A stretch of 64,000 nt of DNA from RGIG4097 sp937885645 (GTDB taxonomy: Bacteria; Bacillota; Clostridia; Christensenellales; CAG-917). This document shows, one piece after another, positions 1 through 6,304 of the stretch. The translations under genes were made by a program, and so were the position numbers. The stretch covers positions 1-64,000 of the forward strand of contig CALABJ010000013.1 of NCBI GenBank assembly GCA_937885645.1, given 5' to 3'. The notes beneath the pieces are model-generated. The model ran no database searches and was not told the DNA's origin. It saw only the letters and a list, made by a program, of their open reading frames with translations. Numbering within the stretch: the stretch's first letter is position 1; every line of letters starts with the position of its first letter.

Positions 1-1257
1 GCCTATGACACTTTCAACTTCTGGCTCGAGCCTACCTCCTTTGAATGCGGCTGGCGAAAGCATATGGCCGCTGCAGTTAAAAACGCAGTATCAATCCCCG
101 TCATTGCAGCAAACCTCATCCGCTCACCCGAACAAGCCGAGCAACAACTGAATGACGGCATCCAAGACTTTGTGTCACTGGGCAGACCTCACATTGCAGA
201 CCCTCACTGGGCGGAAAAAGCACAGGCAGGCAAAGCAGACGAAATCAAACGTTGCATTTGTTGTCTATATTGTATCCAATCAATGCAAGACAATGCTTAC
301 GTTGGTGACCACGGCTATTGTTCAGTCAACCCCACCGTTGGCAAGGAAAGAGAATACAACAATCTCCCCAAGGACGGCAATGGTAGAGTTGTTGTCGTCG
401 TAGGCGCAGGCATGGGCGGACTTATGGCAGCGGAAATCCTCGGCAAGCGCGGATTCAAACCCATAGTCCTTGAAAAGGAAACAGAGGTCGGCGGACAAAT
501 CAATCTTGCAAGCAAACCTCCCAAAAAGGAAAAGATTGGTTGGTGCACAGTTGACGCATTGAAGGGTGCGGAACTTAATGGCGCAGAAGTACATCTCGGT
601 GTCACTGCAACCCCTGAAATCATTGACTCATACAATCCTTACGCAGTCATCATCGCAACCGGCGCAGAAGCCTTCAAACCTAAGTGGCTCAAAGGCGCAG
701 ACCGTGACAACGTCTATACAACCACAGATATTCTCAGCGGAAAGGTTGTCCTTGAAGGCAAGAAGGTTGCAGTTGTAGGCAGTGGCATGACAGGCCTTGA
801 AACAGCCGAAGTCCTTGTTGAAACAGACAACAAAGTGACCGTTGTTGAAATGATGGGAGACATCGCCCCCGGCGTATGGTTCCAACACAAAGATGACGTT
901 ATGCCCAAACTTAACAAAAAGGGAACGGAATATTACACCGCAAAACGCCTTTGCAGTGTTGATGACACAGGTCTTTGCCTTGTGCCAGTTGAACACAAAA
1001 AGAACAAGAATTACAAAAAGGATTTGAAGGCAGGAAAGCGCGCCACACCCACAGTCGCAGTGGACTGCGGTGAGTGTATGCACCTTGATTGTGATGCAGT
1101 TGTTTTGTCCCTTGGTGTCCGCTCAGTCAACGGACTATTCAAAGACCTTGAAGGCAAATACGAAGGCAGAGTGTTCACCATCGGTGACGCCACAAAGTCA
1201 GGCAGAATTGCAGACGCAACAGCCTCCGCATACCAAGTTGCAAGCACCCTGAAATAA
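1..1257 (+). CDS. NADH:flavin oxidoreductase / 2-enoate reductase family (5'-partial)
   Basis: The frame is open from base 1, so the N-terminal part of the FMN barrel is outside the window. What remains is the end of the Old-Yellow-Enzyme barrel (residues matching IPVIAANLIRSPEQAE), then a Cys cluster RCICCLYC with a further Cys about 18 residues on, the usual 4Fe-4S ligand set of this family. Two Rossmann folds follow: VVVVGAGMGGLMAAEIL for FAD and VAVVGSGMTGLETAEVL for NAD(P). This is the domain order of enoate reductases, 2,4-dienoyl-CoA reductase and bile-acid BaiCD/BaiH enzymes, which reduce activated C=C bonds using NADH. The substrate cannot be told from sequence. Followed by a hairpin terminator. 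Confidence 0.88.
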   Translation, partial: AYDTFNFWLEPTSFECGWRKHMAAAVKNAVSIPVIAANLIRSPEQAEQQLNDGIQDFVSLGRPHIADPHWAEKAQAGKADEIKRCICCLYCIQSMQDNAYVGDHGYCSVNPTVGKEREYNNLPKDGNGRVVVVVGAGMGGLMAAEILGKRGFKPIVLEKETEVGGQINLASKPPKKEKIGWCTVDALKGAELNGAEVHLGVTATPEIIDSYNPYAVIIATGAEAFKPKWLKGADRDNVYTTTDILSGKVVLEGKKVAVVGSGMTGLETAEVLVETDNKVTVVEMMGDIAPGVWFQHKDDVMPKLNKKGTEYYTAKRLCSVDDTGLCLVPVEHKKNKNYKKDLKAGKRATPTVAVDCGECMHLDCDAVVLSLGVRSVNGLFKDLEGKYEGRVFTIGDATKSGRIADATASAYQVASTLK

Positions 1258-1276
1258 CCAACAAAACATAACAAAA

Positions 1277-1306
1277 AGAACGGACGTTGTGTCCGTTCTT
1301 TTTTTT
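1277..1306. terminator. Bidirectional intrinsic terminator
   Basis: A perfect 9-bp stem AGAACGGAC/GTCCGTTCT with a 5-base loop and an eight-T run on the + side. The opposite flank is A-rich, so it can also end the leftward esterase gene that stops at 1359. Confidence 0.85.
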
Positions 1307-1358
1307 GTTATTTTCCAAATTAACAGGTTTATATATTCGTTTTTAGATGTTAAACACC

Positions 1359-2276
1359 TTATTTTGCATATTGACTGATGAAATCCACTGTGTCATCAAG
1401 GCAGGCTTTGCCACGTTTTTCAATGGTCGCAAGAGGGAATGCGTGCATTGAAAGTATGCCCTCGGCGCAGTGCATACGATAGGGTGTGCCAATCTCGTCA
1501 AACCTCTTTTGAAGAGCAAAACTCTCGGTTTTGAGGAAGTCGTTTTTGGCATAAATCAGCATGGTGGGAGGGAAGCCTTCTTTCACCTCGGGGGACAAAA
1601 TCTTTATTTCTTCTTTGTCAAGATTTGCTCTGATTTCCTTATGACTGAAACCAGTGAAAGCATTTATCATATATTTGATTCCAAGGAATTTGTTGTCAAT
1701 GAGTCTACCAAAATCCACCGCACCGCAGTTGGATACAAGGGCGCTGACCTTGAATTCATCTCTATGTTTGAAGTCTATCCCCAGTTTGTCGTAGAGGGTG
1801 TGATCAAGGCTCATGGCCGCCATATAGGTGATGAAATATCCCCCTGCGCTTTCTCCTGCAAGGGTGACTTTTGTCATATCAATATGATATTCCTCACTGT
1901 GGTCGTAGAGCCAGTCTATTGCCTTGTATATTTGCTTGAATTGATGAGGGAAGGTCATCTTCGGCGCATACTCATATCCTATGTTTGCACTGACCCAACC
2001 CCGCTCGGCATATTCCATGCAGTAGGTGTTTCTCATCTTAGGCAAACCACTGCACCAACCACCGCCGTGTACGTAGATGAAAGCAGGTTGCTTGTCTGTC
2101 ACGGTGTGGTCAAAAATCATATTGATGGTTTCTCTTTTGCCTTCACCATACTTCAAGTCATTTTGCACGGTGATATTGTCTTTAGGTTTGCGGTGGAGAA
2201 GTAGGCATAGAGGATACTCCCCAAGATTCATAAACCATCCACCAACCTTACCTTTGAAGTACGCAATCTTTTTCAT
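1359..2276 (-). CDS. Alpha/beta-hydrolase, HSL-like esterase/lipase
   Basis: A 305-residue cytoplasmic alpha/beta-hydrolase of the hormone-sensitive-lipase type. It has the oxyanion motif HGGGWCSG near residue 70, the nucleophile elbow GESAGG near residue 140, an acidic region YAKNDF and a late His (SMHAF), giving a complete Ser-Asp-His triad. No signal peptide is visible. Family members hydrolyse short acyl esters; the natural substrate is unknown. It is a single-gene unit: a -10 TAAAAT and -35 TTGAAA lie upstream, and the start follows a G-rich GGGGGAAAT stretch that can act as ribosome site. Confidence 0.82.
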   Translation of the reverse strand: MKKIAYFKGKVGGWFMNLGEYPLCLLLHRKPKDNITVQNDLKYGEGKRETINMIFDHTVTDKQPAFIYVHGGGWCSGLPKMRNTYCMEYAERGWVSANIGYEYAPKMTFPHQFKQIYKAIDWLYDHSEEYHIDMTKVTLAGESAGGYFITYMAAMSLDHTLYDKLGIDFKHRDEFKVSALVSNCGAVDFGRLIDNKFLGIKYMINAFTGFSHKEIRANLDKEEIKILSPEVKEGFPPTMLIYAKNDFLKTESFALQKRFDEIGTPYRMHCAEGILSMHAFPLATIEKRGKACLDDTVDFISQYAK

Positions 2277-2306
2277 ATTTCCCCCAAGTAGAGTTATTCC
2301 TCAATC

Positions 2307-2336
2307 ATTTTACCACAACCCCACACCCCATTTCAA
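2307..2336 (-). promoter_or_regulatory. Promoter of the esterase gene
   Basis: On the minus strand, TTGAAA (2331-2336), an 18-bp spacer and TAAAAT (2307-2312), ending about 30 bp before the start codon at 2276. Confidence 0.55.
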
Positions 2337-2417
2337 TAGGGAATATCATCGAGCACTCACTTTTTTATAGACGTAAAATTCAAAATGTTTTACGCACATT
2401 GCCAATTTAGAGCGTTC

Positions 2418-2572
2418 ATATACAAGCACTCACTCCTTCGAAGACGGAGTTTGGAGGAGCAGCGGCGACGTGTAATAGCGATTGCTACGAAGTCAATCGC
2501 GCCCCGTAGCGAGTGCCAAAAAAAAGCCTCCATCTGACGAGGGAGGTGGCACGAAGTGACGGAGGGAGAGAA
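2418..2572. repeat. Mosaic palindromic intergenic repeat (MITE-like)
   Basis: A chain of inverted repeats: GCACTC (2426) pairs with GAGTGC (2511); GCGATTG (2478) pairs with CAATCGC (2494); CCTCC pairs with GGGAGG around 2527-2546; then a GGCACGAAGTGACGGAGGGAG segment. The segment around 2530-2570 resembles a dispersed repeat I recall from gut Firmicutes intergenic regions, but I could not compare it. No transposase is nearby. Confidence 0.55.
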
Positions 2573-2607
2573 ATCCACTTTCACCACAACTGCGAACAAA
2601 GTGAGCA

Positions 2608-2674
2608 ATATCACTTGCCGCAAGGCAAATATAACTGCCGAAGGCAATATAACTTGCGTTTACGCAAATATAAC
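2608..2674. repeat. Micro-hairpin array with ATATAAC/ATATCAC spacers
   Basis: Three tiny hairpins in tandem: TTGCC-GCAA-GGCAA, TGCC-GAA-GGCA and TTGCGT-TT-ACGCAA. They are separated and flanked by the 7-mers ATATCAC (2608), ATATAAC (2629), ATATAAC (2647) and ATATAAC (2668). Spacers are constant while palindromes differ. The same spacers recur in the larger array at 12698-12971. Confidence 0.75.
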
Positions 2675-2681
2675 TCAACTC

Positions 2682-2810
2682 TATGGGTGAAGGGACTTGC
2701 TCCGCTACGCTATCACGCCGGGGTGGCAAACGATGGGTGTCCATCATTTGTCGCAGACAAGCAACTGAGATTGCCGTAGTGTCTGCGATTCCCACCCGTT
2801 CAAGTCCCTT
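2682..2810 (-). repeat. tRNA-Pro-tail unit: structured 129-bp element
   Basis: The left end (2682-2699) is an 18-base direct copy of the tRNA-Pro 3' region at 2868-2885; the right end (2798-2810) is a 13-base inverted copy of its T-arm (2876-2888). The two ends can pair over 10 bp. Inside, GGGTGG (2721-2726) pairs with CCACCC (2792-2797) and encloses two hairpins placed back to back: 2727-2750 and 2751-2788, the latter TCGCAGACA/TGTCTGCGA. This makes a compact three-way junction. It lies just downstream of the tRNA and its terminator, on the tRNA strand. Confidence 0.7.
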
Positions 2811-2830
2811 ATTTGGTGACGAAAACGCAA

Positions 2831-2860
2831 AAAAAATCCCACACTATTGTGTAGGATTTT
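2831..2860 (-). terminator. Terminator of tRNA-Pro
   Basis: On the minus strand, a 10-bp stem AATCCTACAC/GTGTGGGATT with one mismatch, followed by an eight-T run, starting a few bases after the encoded CCA. Confidence 0.75.
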
Positions 2861-2864
2861 CTTT

Positions 2865-2941
2865 TGGTATGGGTGAAGGGACTTGAACCCCCGACCTCTT
2901 GAACCCCATTCAAGCGCGCTACCAAACTGCGCCACACCCAT
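2865..2941 (-). tRNA. tRNA-Pro (anticodon GGG), CCA encoded
   Basis: Reading the minus strand: acceptor ATGGGTG/CACCCAT, D-arm GCGC..GCGC with GGTA in the loop, anticodon stem CTTGA/TCAAG with loop ATGGGGT (anticodon GGG), variable AGGTC, T-arm with TTCAAGT, discriminator A and genomic CCA (2865-2867). It is 77 nt long. The ATGGGGT anticodon loop is the usual one for tRNA-Pro(GGG). Confidence 0.95.
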
Positions 2942-2952
2942 GTAGCGTTGCT

Positions 2953-2981
2953 ATTATAAATCAACAGAAAACAAAATGCAA
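2953..2981 (-). promoter_or_regulatory. Promoter of tRNA-Pro
   Basis: Minus strand TTGCAT (2976-2981), a 17-bp spacer and TATAAT (2953-2958), 11 bp upstream of the mature tRNA 5' end. Confidence 0.7.
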
Positions 2982-3014
2982 GCGTTTCGGGGCAAATAAA
3001 TAAAATATATTTTC

Positions 3015-5336
3015 TTATCTATTATCTTCTTTTTTCTTTGTTATGTTTGTCACCATAAACACAAGGCCACCAGCGAGCACAACCACGATTGACAGCACAA
3101 TTGCAATGATTTGCACGGTGGTGAGGCCGTCAAGTTTGAAGTTGTCTTGATGGATGAGGAGTTCCTCTCCCTCATACTTGACTTTGTAGTAGTCGCCCAC
3201 CTTTTCAACGACTTCAAGTTTTGTGCCGTCTTTGACTGCCACAACCATATCCCCAGTTTCAGCAGAGAAGAGAGGCACCAGCTCACCGGCACGTGATGCT
3301 TTGGCTCTGCCGTAGCTCACTTTCACCTCTTCGGGCTCAACAGTGTCGTTGACAGGGGGAGGAGGGGTAGGAGTGACAGACACAGCTTTCTTCACACGCG
3401 CGCTTTCGACAAAGTACGTTTTGCCGTTGTAGTTCACTCTCATCCACTTGCCGTCACCATATCCTGATGCATCGTCAACCGCATCAAAACGTGTGCCTGC
3501 GTTCACAACCACGTTGCTGTCAAAGTCGGGGTTGACGTAAAGGACAAGCGCTTCTGTCGCCTCGTACTCACCACTGATTGCGGTTGCAGAGGTGCTGGGA
3601 GTTGCGTTGTAAATCCAGCCCTCAACGCCGTCAACTTTGCCGTAGAGCAGTCCGTCAACTTCGTATGCAACGATGTCAACGTTTGCCTCAATTTCAAGGG
3701 CAGTTTTGCCGTCAAGATTGTTGGTCAAAATATAGGTGTTGTCCTTTGCTGTATAGACGTCCGCGTTCTTGCCGTCAAGGTCAATTTCAGGACGAGCAGG
3801 AGCGGTTGTAGTGAGGATATTATCAATTGAAATGAGGGCGTTTTCCTCGGTGACAAAAACAAGTTTATCACCAATCAAATTCATGTTGATTGCGATGTAT
3901 TTGAAACCAGCAAAGTCAAGGCTTTCTGTGTCAAAAGTGACAGCATTTTCAGTGGTGTTTTTCTCAATGACTTTTGCCCAATCGTACTTGTGGACAGTGT
4001 TGTTGTCGTCAAGGACAAACACATTTCCCGCCTTGTCAACAAGGATATCTTGAGGGGTGCAGTCAAGGTCAAATGAAAGGAGATTGTTCACCTTTCCGCC
4101 CATTGAAATGACACCGACTGAACCCTCTTTCAGCACGTAGAAATGAGTGTCCACGTCAAAGGCAATTCCGTCAGTCACGTCACAAACCTTGATTAATGCG
4201 CCGCTTATGAGTGTATAAACTCCGTTTTCTGTTAGAACGTAGAGTCTGTCACGATACACCATATCCACAATCTTTTCAGTCACGATGATTTCGTTTTTTA
4301 CGGTCATATCTTCGATGACGAGAAGTTTTCCTTTTGCCACAACGTACAATCTGTTGTCGCTTGCAGTGAGGATTTCAGGGCTATCTACACCAAGTGAAAC
4401 GACGGTGTCGCTGACAAACAAAATGCGGTTGTTGCCCTTGTCTGCAATGACCATATCGTCACCCAGTTCAGTCACGTCTGAGGGGGTGTTCAGTTTGGTC
4501 AATCCGTCACCGCCAAAGGAGTGATTTCTTGTGAAGGTGAGAGTGCCGTTTTCAAGGGTGTAGACGTCATATCCGTCACCGCCTTTTGCAATGTAGAGAG
4601 TGCTTCCGCAGACTGCAAAATTCTTGTCCTCAAGGTCTGTTTCAGTGACAGCAAAAGCGGTCTTGTCAATGAGGATAATCCTTTCACCATCGTGGGCAAA
4701 AATCATGTCCCCCATCAATGCGTTTTCAACAAAGATTGAGTCGGTTGTGTCTGCAAAATCGGTGTCAATATGATAGGTGTAAAGTTTGTTCACACCGTAG
4801 TCAACTGCAAAGTTGAAGATGGTTTCACCGTCTGTCACCATGACAGGTTTATTCTTGAATGTGTCATCATCATATGAAGCTGTCAGATTCAAGTCGTTGT
4901 CATAGACGTCAACCTTGCCCCAAGTGTGAGAGTAGAGGCTTGCGCCGTCAGTTGCCAGATAGCACTCAGCAAAAAGTGTTGTATCAGTTGCGGTGAAAGT
5001 GGTGAGGTCAAGGACTGCGTGTCCGCTGGCAGTCTTCACAACTGCCTTATCACCAAAGACAAAAATCTTCAATACGTCCTTGTCAAAGGGGATAGTGCCG
5101 TATGATGCGCCAGTCACAGCAAAGACATCGTTTTCAGCGTCGTAGGACACAACATAGTCCTCATTTGCGCCGATGACGTCCACTCTTTCCGCTTGGATAT
5201 ATCCGTCAACAGGGAAAACTCTGTCCACGTCCGCCGCCAAAGCAATATCAGTGCAAGAAAAAACCGTCGCAAAAAGAAGTGCGACTGCAAGGATAGTTAT
5301 GATTGCGGTGACAGGTTTTCTCATAAGGAAATTCAT
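3015..5336 (-). CDS. Secreted beta-propeller / SH3b protein with C-terminal membrane anchor
   Basis: A 773-residue protein with an N-terminal signal peptide (hydrophobic ITILAVALLFATVFS, cleavage near ALAAD). A long beta-rich region to about residue 560 carries irregular 40-50 residue repeats (LYVVAKGKLLVIEDM, LYVLTENGVYTLI, VFVLDDNNTVHKYD) typical of propeller proteins. Two SH3b-like domains follow (about 588-650 and 672-736), then one membrane helix at about 742-765 and a KKKEDNR tail inside. It is thus probably displayed on the outer face of the membrane. The function is not recognisable. No Shine-Dalgarno precedes either possible start (5336 or the second Met at 5324), and the promoter -10 sits 7 bp before 5336, so the message may be leaderless. 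No terminator is seen before the tRNA-Pro promoter region. Confidence 0.75.
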   Translation of the reverse strand: MNFLMRKPVTAIITILAVALLFATVFSCTDIALAADVDRVFPVDGYIQAERVDVIGANEDYVVSYDAENDVFAVTGASYGTIPFDKDVLKIFVFGDKAVVKTASGHAVLDLTTFTATDTTLFAECYLATDGASLYSHTWGKVDVYDNDLNLTASYDDDTFKNKPVMVTDGETIFNFAVDYGVNKLYTYHIDTDFADTTDSIFVENALMGDMIFAHDGERIILIDKTAFAVTETDLEDKNFAVCGSTLYIAKGGDGYDVYTLENGTLTFTRNHSFGGDGLTKLNTPSDVTELGDDMVIADKGNNRILFVSDTVVSLGVDSPEILTASDNRLYVVAKGKLLVIEDMTVKNEIIVTEKIVDMVYRDRLYVLTENGVYTLISGALIKVCDVTDGIAFDVDTHFYVLKEGSVGVISMGGKVNNLLSFDLDCTPQDILVDKAGNVFVLDDNNTVHKYDWAKVIEKNTTENAVTFDTESLDFAGFKYIAINMNLIGDKLVFVTEENALISIDNILTTTAPARPEIDLDGKNADVYTAKDNTYILTNNLDGKTALEIEANVDIVAYEVDGLLYGKVDGVEGWIYNATPSTSATAISGEYEATEALVLYVNPDFDSNVVVNAGTRFDAVDDASGYGDGKWMRVNYNGKTYFVESARVKKAVSVTPTPPPPVNDTVEPEEVKVSYGRAKASRAGELVPLFSAETGDMVVAVKDGTKLEVVEKVGDYYKVKYEGEELLIHQDNFKLDGLTTVQIIAIVLSIVVVLAGGLVFMVTNITKKKEDNR

Positions 5337-5343
5337 ATACTAA

Positions 5344-5372
5344 ATTATAGACAAATAATTATTAATAGTCAA
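5344..5372 (-). promoter_or_regulatory. Promoter of the propeller gene (possible leaderless transcript)
   Basis: Minus strand TTGACT (5367-5372), exactly 17 bp, TATAAT (5344-5349). Initiation 6-8 bases downstream falls on, or one base before, the ATG at 5334-5336. Confidence 0.75.
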
Positions 5373-5395
5373 GACAAATAGTTGGTTGATACCGC

Positions 5396-5424
5396 TTGAA
5401 AATCTCATCTTGTTGTGTTAAAAT
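5396..5424 (+). promoter_or_regulatory. Promoter of the alpha-CTD/WG protein operon
   Basis: TTGAAA (5396-5401), 17-bp spacer, TAAAAT (5419-5424). It is divergent from the promoter at 5344-5372. Confidence 0.65.
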
Positions 5425-5440
5425 AGACAAAAGGTATTTT

Positions 5441-6304
5441 ATGGCAAAGAAATTCTATTATCAAGGAAAAAACAAACAGAGCGGGAACAAGCCTCCTCAA
5501 AACAAGCAAAACAATGCTCAACAAGTGAAGGCTACCCCTGCTGTTGAAAACAATATATATCCCAAAGAGAAGATGTCCCTCGCCCTAGAAAATATAGGAG
5601 TCGGCCCTCGCACAGCGGAACTTCTTGCAAAAAACAAGATCAACACCGCCGGCGACGTGGTTATGCGCACCGAGAGGGATATGTTCAAAGTGCAAGGCTT
5701 CAACAAGAAGATGCTTTTTGAGCTGAAAGACGCCTTGAAGGCACAGGGTATGGAGTTTAGGCCCGACACCCCCAAGCCTCAAAAGAAGGACGTCCAAAAG
5801 CCTGCCCAAAAGGACGAAAAGCAAAAAGAGCAAAAGGCACAAAAGCCTCAAAAGGACAAGGCAAAGCAAGAGAAGAAGGCGGACAAGCCTGAAAAAACCC
5901 CCAAACTTAAAGAGCCTCTTCAAGTCGAAGACTGGCGCAAAGTTCAAAAGGGTGGCAAGTGGGGCTTCTATGACGGCTTCAAAACAGTTATCCCTGCCAT
6001 CTATGACGAGGTCTATTGTTTCCACGACGGACTTGCTTCAGTTGAACTTGATGAAAAATGTGGATATATTGACAGTGAAAACAACGTTGTCATCCCCTTT
6101 GACTACGAGACTGCAATGAGTTTCTCAGAAGGCTACGCAGCGGTGTCAAAGAAGGACAAGTTTGGCTATATCAACAAGGAAAACACCGTGGTCATCCCCT
6201 TTGAGTACGATGCGGCAACCGTATTTGAAAACGGTGAAGCAAAGGTGAAGAAGGATGGCAAGTGGGGCACGATATTCCCCGACGGCTCGGTGAAGTGGAT
6301 TTGA
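5441..6304 (+). CDS. RNAP alpha-CTD-like helix-hairpin-helix protein with WG repeats
   Basis: 287 residues. The start is set at 5441 because the AAAGG site at 5430-5434 precedes it and the earlier in-frame TTG lies in the promoter. A low-complexity N-terminus (Lys/Gln/Asn) leads into residues about 43-100 (MSLALENIGVGPRTAELL...FNKKMLFELKDAL), which match the C-terminal domain of RNA polymerase alpha: two helix-hairpin-helix elements that in alpha bind UP-element DNA and activators. A highly charged Lys/Gln/Pro linker follows, then three WG-type beta repeats (KWGFYDG, CGYIDSENNVVIPF, FGYINKENTVVIPF). No secretion signal. A DNA- or regulator-binding role is inferred from fold only. Its stop overlaps the next start (TGATG), so the two are coupled. 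Confidence 0.72.
   Translation: MAKKFYYQGKNKQSGNKPPQNKQNNAQQVKATPAVENNIYPKEKMSLALENIGVGPRTAELLAKNKINTAGDVVMRTERDMFKVQGFNKKMLFELKDALKAQGMEFRPDTPKPQKKDVQKPAQKDEKQKEQKAQKPQKDKAKQEKKADKPEKTPKLKEPLQVEDWRKVQKGGKWGFYDGFKTVIPAIYDEVYCFHDGLASVELDEKCGYIDSENNVVIPFDYETAMSFSEGYAAVSKKDKFGYINKENTVVIPFEYDAATVFENGEAKVKKDGKWGTIFPDGSVKWI

Larger units (their letters stand above)
2277..2864. other. Gene-free, repeat-rich block between esterase and tRNA-Pro
   Basis: 588 bp with no credible gene; the short ORFs here have no ribosome site and run through palindromes. It holds, left to right, the esterase promoter, a mosaic palindromic repeat (2418-2572), a three-unit micro-hairpin array (2608-2674), a structured unit bounded by copies of the tRNA-Pro 3' region (2682-2810) and the tRNA terminator (2831-2860). 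Confidence 0.8.

Noticed and set aside
2390..2795. Open frames of 85-100 codons in the intergenic block before tRNA-Pro
   Set aside because: They run through palindromic repeats and a tRNA-like copy, and lack ribosome sites and conserved features.
2682..2941. A prophage or genomic island at tRNA-Pro based on the direct tail copy
   Set aside because: Only 129 bp lie within the unit, with no integrase or phage gene nearby, and an inverted copy is present as well.
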